A DNA stretch of 64,000 nt, from assembly GCF_019880385.1 (NCBI RefSeq), contig NZ_CP082273.1:1798001-1862000 (forward strand), written 5' to 3'. The stretch comes from Nocardioides coralli (lineage in GTDB: Bacteria > Actinomycetota > Actinomycetes > Propionibacteriales > Nocardioidaceae). The notes beneath the pieces were generated by a model. The model ran no database searches and was not told where the DNA came from. It saw nothing but the letters and a program-made list of their open reading frames with translations. A program made the translations under genes and the position numbers. The first letter of the stretch is position 1. Each line of letters begins with the position of its first letter. Positions 1-8,303 of this stretch are shown here, in pieces.

Positions 1-1005
1 GGCGATCACCGTCTCCACCGGGACGCCGACCGCCTCGGCGAACTCGCGCAGCGCGACCGCCTTGCCGGCCCGGTCGACCACGTCGCCCACGATCCGGCCC
101 GTGAGGCGGCCGTCGACGACCTCCAGCTCGTTGGCGCGGGCGTAGTGGACGCCCAGGCTCTCGGCGAGCCGGTCGGTGATCTGGCTGAACCCGCCGGAGA
201 CCAGCGCGAAGCGGTAGCCGAGACGTCGCAGGGTACGCACCATCGTGCGGGCGCCCGGGGCCAGGACGAGGGCGTCGTAGACATCGTCGAGGGCCGACGC
301 CGGCAGCCCCTTGAGGAGGGCGACGCGTTCGCGCAGCGACTCCTCGAAGTCGACCTCGCCGGCCATCGCCGACTCGGTGACCCTGGCGACCTCTCGCGCC
401 TGGCCGGCACGCTCCGCGAGCATCTCGATCACCTCGCCCTGGACCAGGGTGGAGTCCACGTCGAGCACGACGAGGCGCATCGACCGGCGCAGCAGGTTGG
501 CGGGCTGTACGGCGATGTCGATCTCCTGGGCAGCCGCTTCCGTGGCGAGCAGGGTGCGCAGCCGCTCAGGATCGGCGCCGGAGACGTGGAGGTCGATCGC
601 TGTCACCGGGTAGCGGGCCATCCGCTCGATCCGGTCGATGTTGGCGCCGCAGTCGGCGATCCGCCCCGCCACGGCAGCCATGTGGGACGCCTTGAGCGGG
701 GTGCCCAGGACGGTGACGTGGGAGCGGCCCTGCTGCCGTGGCTTGTTGTCCCCGACGCCGCGCTCCACCTCCACGGCCATGTCGAGGGACGCAGCGGTCT
801 CCTGCACCGCCGCGCCGAGCTTCGTCGAGTCGCGGGGGGCGGTCACGAGGACCCCGAGGATCAGGCGTCCCCGGAGGACGATCTGCTCGACGTCGAGGAC
901 CTCGACCCCGGCGCCCTGCAGGGTCCTGAAGACGGTGGAGGTCACGCCGGGCCGGTCCTTGCCGGTGAGCGTGATCAGCAGCGTCCTGGGCAGGTCCTCG
1001 TCCAT
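1..1005 (-). CDS. serB: Phosphoserine phosphatase with N-terminal ACT domains, 3' end cut off by window edge
   Basis: Hydrolyses O-phosphoserine in the last step of serine synthesis; cytosolic. Reading leftward from ATG 1005 there are 335 uninterrupted codons running off the window. The first ~165 residues look like two ACT-type ligand-binding domains (first begins TLLITLTGKDRPGV), as in the long mycobacterial SerB2. The HAD core follows with nucleophile motif DVDST near residue 181 and the serine-hydroxyl motif LVSGGFSQ further on. The catalytic Lys/Asp loops at the C-terminus lie partly outside the window. It stands alone here and has its own -10 box. The identification is strong; only allosteric control by serine is inferred from the ACT domains. 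Confidence 0.93.
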   Translation of the reverse strand, partial: MDEDLPRTLLITLTGKDRPGVTSTVFRTLQGAGVEVLDVEQIVLRGRLILGVLVTAPRDSTKLGAAVQETAASLDMAVEVERGVGDNKPRQQGRSHVTVLGTPLKASHMAAVAGRIADCGANIDRIERMARYPVTAIDLHVSGADPERLRTLLATEAAAQEIDIAVQPANLLRRSMRLVVLDVDSTLVQGEVIEMLAERAGQAREVARVTESAMAGEVDFEESLRERVALLKGLPASALDDVYDALVLAPGARTMVRTLRRLGYRFALVSGGFSQITDRLAESLGVHYARANELEVVDGRLTGRIVGDVVDRAGKAVALREFAEAVGVPVETVIA

Positions 1006-1014
1006 GTCGGGTCG

Positions 1015-1020
1015 AGGCTA
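1015..1020 (-). promoter_or_regulatory. -10 box of serB (TAGCCT)
   Basis: TAGCCT on the minus strand ends 9 bases before the serB ATG, with no ribosome binding site between. The expected transcript would start at or within a few bases of the start codon. Confidence 0.45.
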
Positions 1021-1067
1021 ACCCCTGGGCCCCCGCGACCCGCTGACCGACCACGGGCCGGGCGTCG

Positions 1068-2528
1068 TCAACGGCAGGAGCTGCCGGCGCACGTCCGGTA
1101 GGACGCGAGGAGCGACGCGAGCCGGTCGCGGACCTCCGCGGTCTCGGGACTGGACCACACGTTGGTCAGCTCGTAGGGATCCGTCTCGAGGTCGTAGAGC
1201 TCGTCCGGCGACGTCGCCTTGGTCCGGTCGACGTACTTCCACCGGCCGTCGACGACGCCCTGGTAGAGCCACGGGGGCGGGACGGTCTGGGACTTCACGG
1301 CAGTCGCCTCGAGCAGCACCCCGGCTCGGGTCGAGGACCCCGGAGCGTCGATCAGCGGCCGCAGGTCGATGCCGTCGACGCTCGCGGGCACCGGCAGTCC
1401 CGCGGCGGCCAGCACCGTGGGCACGAGGTCCACCTGAGCCGCCACGTCGGGCACGACGGTGCCCGGGTTGATCCCGGGTCCCCGCACCAGGAACGGGACG
1501 TGGTTGGCGACCTCGTACGGCGCCGTCTTGCCACCCGGGATCCGGTGCTCCCCGAGCATCAGGCCGTTGTCGGACGTGAAGACGACGTAGGTCTGGTCGA
1601 GCTCACCCGAGTCCGCCAGTGCCGTCAGCACCGTCGCCACCGCGTCGTCGACGGAGAGGCTGGCCTCGAGCCGTTGCTGGAGGTGCTCGGTGATGCCGAG
1701 GATCTGCTGCGGCGTCAGCGGCGGTGGTCGGATGGGCTTGTCCGAGACGTCGGCCTCGTCGAACGAGGGGTCGGTGTTGGTGGCGTGCGCGTAGCGGTCC
1801 CGGTAGTCCGGCTTGACGTAGGGGCTCGGGAAGCCCACCACGTCGTCGGGGTCGCGCGGCAGCCCGTCGTGTGGGGCGACGAGCGCGGTGAGCAGGAAGA
1901 AGGGCTCGCTCCCGGGAGCGTTGCGGGCGATGAAGTCGGCCGCGAGCGCAGCCATGGTGTCGGTCTGGTAGCCCGGGAGGTCGAGGTTGGTCCCGGAAAC
2001 GCCCTGGTGGAGGAACCAGCGCGGGTTGGTGAAGCTGTGCACCTGTCGCGGCGCCATCCACTCGTCCCACCCCGGGGGGCGGTAGTGCGGTGGGTTGCCG
2101 TTCAGGTATTTGCCGATGAACCCGGTGCGGTGGGTGGGGGTGAGCCAGGTCGCGAGGGTCGGGTCGTCGTCGAACGTGCTGAAGCCGCCGGTCGGCGCCT
2201 TGTTGCTCAGCACGCCGTGGTTGTGCGCGTACTGGCCGGTGAGGAGCGTGGCGCGAGCCGGGCAGCAGAGCGGGAACGGCGCGTAGAAGCGCGAGAACGT
2301 CGCGCCGGCGTCCCCGATACCTGCCTGCGTCCGCGGCATTGCGGCCAGGTCGTCGAGCCGCCCGTCGTCGACGAGCACGACGACCACGTTGGGTGGGTCC
2401 TGCGTGCTCGGCGCCTCCTCGACGGCCCGGGCCGAGGTCGGACCCGTGCTCGTCGCCGCGACCGCGCCGAGGGTGAGCAGTGCCCCGGTCACCACTGACC
2501 GGGTGGTTCGTCGAACGACTCGTGGCAC
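1068..2528 (-). CDS. Secreted sulfatase (type I, formylglycine dependent)
   Basis: Sulfatase-family hydrolase of 486 residues that cleaves a sulfate ester outside the membrane. GTG 2528 is chosen because a strong GGGGGAGG sits 6 bases upstream; the reading frame stays open far further upstream, but that part is low-complexity Arg/Gly and not protein-like. The N-terminus has twin arginines (VVRRTTRS) and a hydrophobic stretch ending near SARA, a possible Tat or Sec signal. NVVVVLVDD gives metal ligands and CCPAR (second Cys) is the formylglycine site in the CxPxR form, followed by LLTG. SDNG with GEH occurs later. The C-terminus ends in a Cys pair (CAGSSC). It is a paralogue of the two sulfatases at 18.6-22.1 kb. 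Substrate unknown. Confidence 0.88.
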   Translation of the reverse strand: MPRVVRRTTRSVVTGALLTLGAVAATSTGPTSARAVEEAPSTQDPPNVVVVLVDDGRLDDLAAMPRTQAGIGDAGATFSRFYAPFPLCCPARATLLTGQYAHNHGVLSNKAPTGGFSTFDDDPTLATWLTPTHRTGFIGKYLNGNPPHYRPPGWDEWMAPRQVHSFTNPRWFLHQGVSGTNLDLPGYQTDTMAALAADFIARNAPGSEPFFLLTALVAPHDGLPRDPDDVVGFPSPYVKPDYRDRYAHATNTDPSFDEADVSDKPIRPPPLTPQQILGITEHLQQRLEASLSVDDAVATVLTALADSGELDQTYVVFTSDNGLMLGEHRIPGGKTAPYEVANHVPFLVRGPGINPGTVVPDVAAQVDLVPTVLAAAGLPVPASVDGIDLRPLIDAPGSSTRAGVLLEATAVKSQTVPPPWLYQGVVDGRWKYVDRTKATSPDELYDLETDPYELTNVWSSPETAEVRDRLASLLASYRTCAGSSCR

Positions 2529-2534
2529 GACCCG

Positions 2535-2542
2535 CCTCCCCC
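2535..2542 (-). promoter_or_regulatory. Ribosome binding site fixing the sulfatase start
   Basis: GGGGGAGG on the minus strand, 6 bases before GTG 2528. It argues for this internal start and against the 748-residue open frame that extends upstream. Confidence 0.75.
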
Positions 2543-2638
2543 GTCCTTCTTGCCGGACCGGCGTGCGCCTCCTCCCACGGTGAGGCTCTCGGGGGCGGCT
2601 GGCAATCCCCAAATAGACGTAGGTCGGGCGGCCGCGCC

Positions 2639-3352
2639 TCAGTCGGCGGGCCAGGCCTCGCTCGAGCACGCGGCGACCAGCGCCCGGCGCGCGGACCGCT
2701 CCAGGGGGACCAGCGCCGCCCGGCGACGGCTCGCCTCGTCCACGGAGAGCGCCCCACCGTCGTCGTCCAGGCCGAGGTCGACGACGAGGAGGGCGGAGGC
2801 CGCCCGGGAAGCAAGCGCGACACAGCGCGCCGGGACCCCCGGCGGGCCGTCCGGGTCCGGGCGGTTGCGGGCCATGAGCAGGTCCGCGACCTCGGGCCGC
2901 CACCGCGCGACGTCGAGAGCGGCCAGCTCGTCGGCGGCACGCAGGGTCTCGGCTCGCAGCTCCCGGTCCGCCTCTCCGACGTCGGGAAGCTGACGATGCG
3001 ACGCCGGCCGCACGTGCCAGGTGACCACCTCGGGCCCGGCCTCGGGCACGAGGGCGAGCCCGGCCTCCGCGCAGACCATCGCCTCGCCCAGCTCGAGGGC
3101 CAGGTCGTTGAGCTCGGCCGGTCCGCCCAGGCCGAGTGGGTCGCCGGCGACGGGCAGGGCGATGCCGCAGCCGGTCGCTCCTGCCACCCGGAGCAGCCCC
3201 AGCGTGCCCACCAGCGACTCGCCGTCGGGACCCTGGTGCAGCCGGCCGTCGGCCGCGACCGCGTCGAGGACGAGGTCGGTGGCGACCAGGCCGCGCAGCC
3301 ACGCCGTGCCCCACCAGGCGAGCCGGGCGGAGAGCGGCAGCGAGGAGGTCAC
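2639..3352 (-). CDS. Conserved hypothetical protein, 237 aa
   Basis: I do not recognise a named family. The protein is Ala/Leu/Arg rich and soluble, with no signal peptide, membrane segment or obvious catalytic motif; it looks mostly helical. GTG 3352 is the start, preceded by TATCCT on the minus strand 8 bases away, so it is probably leaderless. It is divergent from the ABC ATPase gene at 3407, with start codons 54 bases apart, so the two may share control. Codon use is normal for the region (third positions almost all G or C), which supports it being a real gene. Confidence 0.7.
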   Translation of the reverse strand: MTSSLPLSARLAWWGTAWLRGLVATDLVLDAVAADGRLHQGPDGESLVGTLGLLRVAGATGCGIALPVAGDPLGLGGPAELNDLALELGEAMVCAEAGLALVPEAGPEVVTWHVRPASHRQLPDVGEADRELRAETLRAADELAALDVARWRPEVADLLMARNRPDPDGPPGVPARCVALASRAASALLVVDLGLDDDGGALSVDEASRRRAALVPLERSARRALVAACSSEAWPAD

Positions 3353-3360
3353 GGCGCGCG

Positions 3361-3399
3361 AGGATACGCCGCGCCCGCCCTCGGACCGGTGGATAGGGT
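3361..3399. promoter_or_regulatory. Divergent leaderless promoters: TATCCT (-) and TAGGGT (+)
   Basis: Minus-strand TATCCT at 3361-3366 serves the hypothetical gene starting at 3352. Plus-strand TAGGGT at 3394-3399 lies 7 bases before the ATG of the ABC ATPase at 3407. No Shine-Dalgarno sequence precedes either start. Confidence 0.5.
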
Positions 3400-3406
3400 G
3401 ACGCCC

Positions 3407-4207
3407 ATGTCAGCCGTCCTCGAGTTCGCCGGTGTCACCGTGCGCCGCGGGGACGCCGTGCTCCTCGACTCCGTCGACTGGCGGGTGTGCGCGGACGAGC
3501 GGTGGGTGGTCCTCGGACCGAACGGTGCCGGCAAGACCACCCTGCTCCAGGTCGCGTCCGCCCAGATCCACCCGTCCGGGGGCGTCGCGGGGATCCTCGA
3601 CGAGGTCCTCGGCACCGTCGACGTCTTCGAGCTCCGGCCACGCGTGGGCCTCACCAGTGCCGCGCTCGCCGAGCGGCTGCCGCGCGACGAGCGGGTGCAC
3701 GACGTGGTGGTCTCCGCGTCGTACGCCGTCGTCGGCCGCTGGCGCGAGACCTACGACGACCTCGACCACCAGCGCGCCCGGGACCTGCTCGTCGAGGTCG
3801 GGGTGAGCCACCTGGCCGACCGGACCTTCGGCACCCTCAGCGAGGGCGAGCGGAAGCGGGTGCAGATCGCTCGCGCGCTCATGGCCGACCCGGAGCTGCT
3901 GCTGCTCGACGAGCCGGCGGCCGGGCTGGACCTGGGGGGCCGGGAGGACCTGGTCAACACGATGTCCGTGCTCGCCTCGGACCCCGCTGCGCCGGCGACG
4001 GTCCTCGTGTCCCACCACGTCGAGGAGATCCCGCCGGGCTTCACCCACGCGCTGCTGCTCCGCGCCGGGTCCGTGGTGGCTGCCGGTCCGATGGCCGACG
4101 TCGTCACCGAGGCCAACCTGGCCCTGACCTTCGGCATGCCGCTGGTCGTGCGCCGCGAGGGCGGCCGCTACACCGCGCGCCGCCGTACACGCCGCCACGC
4201 GGGCTGA
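3407..4207 (+). CDS. ABC transporter ATP-binding protein (stand-alone)
   Basis: Cytosolic ABC ATPase of 266 residues. Walker A GPNGAGKTT is near residues 44-52, the signature is LSEGERKR near 145, and Walker B LLLLDEPAAGLDLGG near 165-180 is followed by the switch His in SHHVEEIPPG. The signature is slightly unusual (SEGE for SGGQ), as in YlmA/ModF-type single ATPases. No permease or binding protein is adjacent, so it may energise a permease encoded elsewhere or act outside transport. The long upstream extension of the frame is not protein-like; ATG 3407 follows a -10 box directly. Confidence 0.9.
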   Translation: MSAVLEFAGVTVRRGDAVLLDSVDWRVCADERWVVLGPNGAGKTTLLQVASAQIHPSGGVAGILDEVLGTVDVFELRPRVGLTSAALAERLPRDERVHDVVVSASYAVVGRWRETYDDLDHQRARDLLVEVGVSHLADRTFGTLSEGERKRVQIARALMADPELLLLDEPAAGLDLGGREDLVNTMSVLASDPAAPATVLVSHHVEEIPPGFTHALLLRAGSVVAAGPMADVVTEANLALTFGMPLVVRREGGRYTARRRTRRHAG

Positions 4208-4235
4208 AAGGGGCCCCTCCGCATCCGGCCCCCTT
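4208..4235 (+). terminator. Hairpin terminator after the ABC ATPase
   Basis: AAGGGGCC pairs with GGCCCCCTT (one bulge) across an 11-base loop, directly after the TGA and just before the next promoter. Confidence 0.55.
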
Positions 4236-4236
4236 A

Positions 4237-4242
4237 TAGGCT
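4237..4242 (+). promoter_or_regulatory. -10 box of the nfeD-like gene (TAGGCT)
   Basis: TAGGCT, with an upstream TA giving TATAGGCT, ends 6 bases before ATG 4249. No Shine-Dalgarno sequence is present, so the nfeD-SPFH-TSUP operon probably begins with a leaderless mRNA. Confidence 0.6.
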
Positions 4243-4248
4243 GACGGC

Positions 4249-4710
4249 ATGGAGTGGATCCGCGAGTACGCGACCGAGGCCTGGCTCGGTCTCGCGATCC
4301 TGCTCGGCGTGGCCGAGATGTTCAGCCTCGACCTGGTCCTGATCATGCTGGCGGCCGGCGCCGCGGGCGGGCTGGTCACGAGCCTCTTCACCGAGCTGGT
4401 CCTCGTGCAGTTCCTGGTGGCGATCGCGGTGTCCGTGGGGATGCTCGCGATCGTGCGGCCGGGCCTGGCGCGGCGCCTCCACACGGGCCCGGAGCTCCGG
4501 ATCGGCCACACCCGGCTGATCGGGACGCAGGGCACGGTGACCCGGGCGGTGACGGCGATGGACCCGGGGGAGATCAAGGCCTCGGGTGAGATCTGGACCG
4601 CCAAGCCCTACGACGAGACCCTGACGATCGAGGCGGGGGAGACCGTGGACATCCTCGAGATCCGCGGCGCCACCGCCTACGTCCACCCGGTGCCGCGGCT
4701 CGAGCTCTGA
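4249..4710 (+). CDS. NfeD-like membrane protein with OB-fold
   Basis: Short NfeD-family protein of 153 residues. Two or three hydrophobic segments (about residues 12-70) are followed by a soluble beta-rich OB-fold domain (about 85-150) containing IGTQGTV and the Gly/Glu turn typical of NfeD. Members partner with SPFH-domain scaffold proteins in membrane microdomains, and the next gene, 31 bases downstream, is an SPFH protein, so the pair is expected to work together. It lacks the ClpP-like protease domain of long NfeD proteins. First gene of a three-gene operon. Confidence 0.88.
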   Translation: MEWIREYATEAWLGLAILLGVAEMFSLDLVLIMLAAGAAGGLVTSLFTELVLVQFLVAIAVSVGMLAIVRPGLARRLHTGPELRIGHTRLIGTQGTVTRAVTAMDPGEIKASGEIWTAKPYDETLTIEAGETVDILEIRGATAYVHPVPRLEL

Positions 4711-4741
4711 GCCCGAGCGCACAGCCGAGAAGAGGAGAGTC

Positions 4742-5860
4742 ATGCCCGTCCTGCTCATCGTGATGGCACTGGTCGCGCTGTTCGCGATCGTGCTGCTCGC
4801 GAAGACCGTCAAGATCATCCCGCAGGCCCGTGCCGGCGTCGTCGAGCGCTTCGGCAAGTACCAGCAGACGCTGGATGCCGGCCTGAAGCTGATCGTCCCC
4901 TTCATCGACCGGGTGCGCTACCTGATCGACCTGCGTGAGCAGGTCGTCAGCTTCCCGCCCCAGCCGGTGATCACCGAGGACAACCTCACGGTCTCGATCG
5001 ACACCGTCATCTACTTCCAGGTCACCGACCCGGTGTCGGCGACCTACGAGATCGCCAACTACATCCAGGCCGTCGAGCAGCTCACCATGACGACGCTGCG
5101 CAACATCGTCGGCGGCATGGACCTCGAGCAGACCCTGACCAGCCGCGAGGAGATCAACGTCGGCCTGCGTGGGGTGCTCGACGAGGCCACCGGCAAGTGG
5201 GGCATCAAGGTCAACCGGGTGGAGATCAAGGGGATCGACCCGCCGCCGTCCATCAAGGACGCCATGGAGAAGCAGATGCGGGCCGACCGCGACAAGCGCG
5301 CCATGATCCTGAGCGCCGAGGGTGAGCGGCAGTCCGCGATCCTCACCGCGGAGGGCAACAAGCAGTCCGCCATCCTGAACGCCGAGGGCGATCGGGAGTC
5401 GCAGATCCTGCGCGCCCAGGCCGACCGGGAGGCCTCGATCCTGCGTGCCCAGGGTGAGGGCCAGGCCATCCAGACCGTCTTCCAGGCGATCCACGACGGG
5501 CAGCCCGACCAGAAGCTGCTCGCCTACCAGTACCTCCAGATGATGCCCAAGATCGCCGAGGGCGACGCCAACAAGGTGTGGGTCATCCCGTCCGAGATCA
5601 CCAAGGCCCTGGAGGGCCTCGGTTCCTCGATCCACGAGATCGCCGGCATCCCGCAGGACGCGACGCCCCGCAAGCGGGTCGACATGGGCCCGTCCGAGCC
5701 CCAGCTGGCGGCCTCGATCGCCGAGGGTCACAGCGAGGCGAGCAAGGCCGTGCAGGAGGCGATCGCCGCCGCCGAGAGCGCTGCCAACCCCGGGTCGAGC
5801 GCCAAGTCGGCACCGACGGCCGACGAGGGCCCGGCGCCGGAGGAGCCGCCCTCGGAGTGA
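4742..5860 (+). CDS. SPFH/band 7 protein (stomatin/paraslipin type)
   Basis: Membrane scaffold protein of 372 residues. One N-terminal membrane anchor (residues 2-22) leads into the SPFH domain (about 25-190) with ARAGVVERFGKY and PFIDRVRYL. A charged helical region follows with five 11-residue repeats of the form AEGxxxSAILx (about residues 190-245), and a low-complexity tail rich in Ala, Pro and Glu ends the protein. A good GAAGAGGAGA ribosome site precedes the ATG. The stop overlaps the start of the TSUP gene. Its role in membrane domain organisation is inferred from the family. Confidence 0.9.
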   Translation: MPVLLIVMALVALFAIVLLAKTVKIIPQARAGVVERFGKYQQTLDAGLKLIVPFIDRVRYLIDLREQVVSFPPQPVITEDNLTVSIDTVIYFQVTDPVSATYEIANYIQAVEQLTMTTLRNIVGGMDLEQTLTSREEINVGLRGVLDEATGKWGIKVNRVEIKGIDPPPSIKDAMEKQMRADRDKRAMILSAEGERQSAILTAEGNKQSAILNAEGDRESQILRAQADREASILRAQGEGQAIQTVFQAIHDGQPDQKLLAYQYLQMMPKIAEGDANKVWVIPSEITKALEGLGSSIHEIAGIPQDATPRKRVDMGPSEPQLAASIAEGHSEASKAVQEAIAAAESAANPGSSAKSAPTADEGPAPEEPPSE

Positions 5861-6621
5861 CCGTCGCCGAGGCGGTGGTGGTCCTGCTCGCCGGGGTCGC
5901 CGCCGGGACCATCAACACCGTGGTGGGGTCGGGAACGCTGATCACGTTCCCGACCCTGCTGGCGTTCGGCGTCCCACCGGTCACGGCCAACGTGTCCAAC
6001 AACGTGGGCCTGGTGCCGGGGTCGGTCTCGGGGGCGATCGGCTACCGGGCGGAGCTCCGGGGCCAGCGTGAGCGGCTGCTGCGGCTCGGCTCGGCCTCCC
6101 TCGTCGGGGGTACGGCGGGCGCGGTGCTGCTGCTCGTGCTGCCCTCGGCCGCCTTCGACGCCATCGTCCCGGGGCTCATCGGGCTCGGGGTGGTGCTCGT
6201 CGTCCTCGGCCCGACCGTGGCCCGGAGGGTCGCCGAGCGTGCGGCGCTCAACGGCGGCCTCCCTGAGCACGGCGCTGCCTGGGTGTGGCCGGCCGTGGCG
6301 CTGGCCGGCGTCTACGGCGGCTACTTCGGTGCCGCGCAGGGCGTCCTGCTGATGGCGGTCCTCGGGATCGGGGTGACCGACACCCTGCAGCGGCACAACG
6401 CGACCAAGAACGTGCTCGCGGGCATCGTGAACGCTGTCGCAGCCGTCGTCTTCGTCGTCGCCGCCGACGTCGACTGGGCACTCGCGGCACTCATCGGCGC
6501 GGGTGCGGTGGTGGGGGGCCAGCTTGGGGCGACCGTGGGGCGACGGCTGCCTCCGTCGGTGCTGCGCGGCGTCATCGTGGTGGTCGGGGTCACCGCCATC
6601 GTGGCGTTCGTGGCCGGCTGA
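5857..6621 (+). CDS. TSUP family permease (sulfite exporter TauE/SafE-like)
   Basis: Polytopic membrane protein of 254 residues with about eight hydrophobic segments in two related halves. The family signature is visible as AGTINTVVGSGTLITFP in the first half and GGYFGAAQGVLLM in the second. The family exports or imports organosulfur anions or sulfoacetate-type compounds; the substrate cannot be read from the sequence. GTG 5857 overlaps the TGA of the SPFH gene by 4 bases (GTGA), so the two are translationally coupled. The presence of three sulfatases and a sulfotransferase in the window makes a sulfur-related role plausible but unproven. Confidence 0.87.
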   Translation: MTVAEAVVVLLAGVAAGTINTVVGSGTLITFPTLLAFGVPPVTANVSNNVGLVPGSVSGAIGYRAELRGQRERLLRLGSASLVGGTAGAVLLLVLPSAAFDAIVPGLIGLGVVLVVLGPTVARRVAERAALNGGLPEHGAAWVWPAVALAGVYGGYFGAAQGVLLMAVLGIGVTDTLQRHNATKNVLAGIVNAVAAVVFVVAADVDWALAALIGAGAVVGGQLGATVGRRLPPSVLRGVIVVVGVTAIVAFVAG

Positions 6622-6633
6622 GTCCGGCGTCCG

Positions 6634-7605
6634 TCAGTCGCCGGCCGTGTAGGTGGCGACCCACCGCTCGATCTCGTCGTAGACGACCCCCCGGGGTCCG
6701 GGCCGGGAGAGGACCACGTCGTGCCGGGCACCCGGCACGGCCACGTAGGTCACGTGCGGGCCGACCGAGGACGCCCAACGGCGGATGTGGGGCACCTCCA
6801 GCACGATGTCGTGGCTGTGGACGTCGTCGCCCATCTCCAGCGGGGCGGCGGTCGCGCCGGAGGAGAGCACCAGCACCGGGCACGGGACGGACAGTCCGCG
6901 GTGGAGCTCGGCGTGGCCGCGCCGGACGGCCCGCAGCCAGCCGGCTCTGACCGGGAAGGACTCCACGGGCTTCCAGGTGAGGTCGAAGTCCCACTCGCCG
7001 TCGTGGTCCCGGTGGAGGCTGCGGGTGTAGAAGCCGGTGACCTCGCGGGGGATCTCCCGCATCGGCGAGCGACGGCCGACCTGCTCGAGCATCAGCCGTG
7101 CGGCGCGCGTGCGCAGCCACGCCTTTCCCTGGAGGTCGAGCCAGGGCGAGTTGAGCACCATGCCGGCGAGCTCCGCCGGTCGACGGTGGTGCGCCCAGAG
7201 CGCCGTCGTGAGTCCGCCGGTCGAGTGGGCCGACATGACGACCGACGGGTGGTCGTCACGCTCGACGATGCGCCACCAGGCCAGGTCGAGCTCGGCGAAG
7301 TAGTCGTGGAGGTCGGTGATGTACGTCGGGGTCTGGTGCGGTCGCAGCGAGCGGCCGTACTTGCGGAGGTCGAGGGCGTAGAAGTCGTAGCCGCGGTCGA
7401 GCCACCACGCGGCGTACTCGGTCTGGAAGAAGTAGTCGGCGAAGCCGTGCACGTGGAGGACGGCGCGACCCGTGTGGTGGGGGGCCGGGTGGTGCACCAG
7501 CGTCGCCACGACCGGGCCCTCGTCGTCGGGGGGCAGGCCGATCGTCTCGGCGGTCCACGGCTCCCCGAGGACGTCGGGGCGGGTCTCTGCACGGCCGACA
7601 GGCAT
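6634..7605 (-). CDS. Alpha/beta hydrolase (lysophospholipase-like)
   Basis: Serine hydrolase of 323 residues. HVHGFADY gives the oxyanion region, AHSTGG is the nucleophile elbow (first Gly replaced by Ala), and GARHDV near the C-terminus holds the catalytic His. It resembles monoglyceride-lipase/PldB-type enzymes (DLRKYGRS). No signal peptide is visible, so it is cytosolic. ATG 7605 is chosen over an upstream in-frame ATG because the extension is not protein-like and a CAGAAT -10 lies 6 bases upstream. It ends 12 bases from the TSUP gene in a tail-to-tail arrangement. Confidence 0.85.
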   Translation of the reverse strand: MPVGRAETRPDVLGEPWTAETIGLPPDDEGPVVATLVHHPAPHHTGRAVLHVHGFADYFFQTEYAAWWLDRGYDFYALDLRKYGRSLRPHQTPTYITDLHDYFAELDLAWWRIVERDDHPSVVMSAHSTGGLTTALWAHHRRPAELAGMVLNSPWLDLQGKAWLRTRAARLMLEQVGRRSPMREIPREVTGFYTRSLHRDHDGEWDFDLTWKPVESFPVRAGWLRAVRRGHAELHRGLSVPCPVLVLSSGATAAPLEMGDDVHSHDIVLEVPHIRRWASSVGPHVTYVAVPGARHDVVLSRPGPRGVVYDEIERWVATYTAGD

Positions 7606-7611
7606 GCGCGG

Positions 7612-7630
7612 ATTCTGCCAGTCACGTGAC
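7612..7630 (-). promoter_or_regulatory. -10 box and perfect palindrome upstream of the hydrolase
   Basis: CAGAAT (minus strand, 7612-7617) lies 6 bases before ATG 7605. Immediately upstream is the perfect 10-base palindrome GTCACGTGAC at 7621-7630, positioned where a repressor would cover the promoter. Confidence 0.45.
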
Positions 7631-7631
7631 G

Positions 7632-7749
7632 GTGCGGCGGACCGATGTCGCCCACGTGCATCGATCCGCCGCACCTGACCCGCGCCCGGTCCCCGCCTCC
7701 CACGTCAGCGGGGACCGGGGTCAGCCGGTGGCCCACACACCGGCTGACC
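7632..7749. repeat. Three consecutive long hairpins
   Basis: Three adjacent inverted repeats fill the gap between the CAP gene and the hydrolase. The first is 7632-7647 with 7659-7674 (15 of 16 paired, loop 11). The second is 7685-7696 with 7708-7719 (12 of 12, loop 11). The third is 7719-7730 with 7738-7749 (12 of 12, loop 7). At least one probably terminates the CAP-protein transcript; three in a row is more than a terminator needs. Confidence 0.75.
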
Positions 7750-7793
7750 GGAGGGCGGTCCGGCGAGCCTCGCCGTCCTCCTGGCCCGTCAGG

Positions 7794-8303
7794 TCAGGTC
7801 GGGTCGCCGACGTTGAGGACGCCGATGACCCGGCCCTCCCCGTCGACGCGTACTCCCAACCCGGCCCAGCGGGCACGTCTCTTCAACAGCACTGCGCGAT
7901 GGCTGGGGGAGCCCAGCCACGCCCTCACGGCCATGGCAGGTGTGAGGCCACTGCCACGGACCAACGTCTCTCCGGTCCACGCCAGTCGGCACCGAGCCAG
8001 CGTCGTGCGCTGGTCGCGGTGGACGAGGTGTCCGGTCCGCACGATGCGACTGGCCCAGCGTTCCGCGATGCCGTCGACGCAGCCGCCCCGCCGCTGGATG
8101 CGGGGCAACCCGTGCCGGGCGCGGGCCCGGTTGATGCGTGCGACGACCCGCTTCTCGAAGCGTTCCGGCTCGACCGTGGCCTCGGCCTTGCCGGAGTGGG
8201 GTCCAGGAGCGGCGTTCGCCGACAGGGTGGTGGTCGCCCCCAGCACGACGGCCAGGACCACGGCCAGGACGGCGGTGGTGACCAGTCGGGCGACGGGGGG
8301 CAT
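7794..8303 (-). CDS. Secreted CAP/SCP-domain protein (YkwD-like)
   Basis: Exported protein of 169 residues. A signal peptide with a long hydrophobic core (residues 5-25) ends at SANA-AP. The mature part carries a small CAP domain: INRARARHGLP, a GHLVHRD segment holding a His, a GETL strand, SPSHRAVLL with the second conserved His, and the final WAGLGV...GVLNVG strand. Bacterial CAP proteins are often cell-surface or sporulation associated; the biochemical activity is uncertain. A 5' region of more than 150 bases with a strong hairpin precedes it. Confidence 0.83.
   Translation of the reverse strand: MPPVARLVTTAVLAVVLAVVLGATTTLSANAAPGPHSGKAEATVEPERFEKRVVARINRARARHGLPRIQRRGGCVDGIAERWASRIVRTGHLVHRDQRTTLARCRLAWTGETLVRGSGLTPAMAVRAWLGSPSHRAVLLKRRARWAGLGVRVDGEGRVIGVLNVGDPT

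Noticed and set aside
2529..3314. N-terminal extension of the first sulfatase by about 260 residues
   Set aside because: The extension is low-complexity Arg/Gly/Ala and overlaps a real gene on the same strand in another frame. A strong ribosome site marks GTG 2528.
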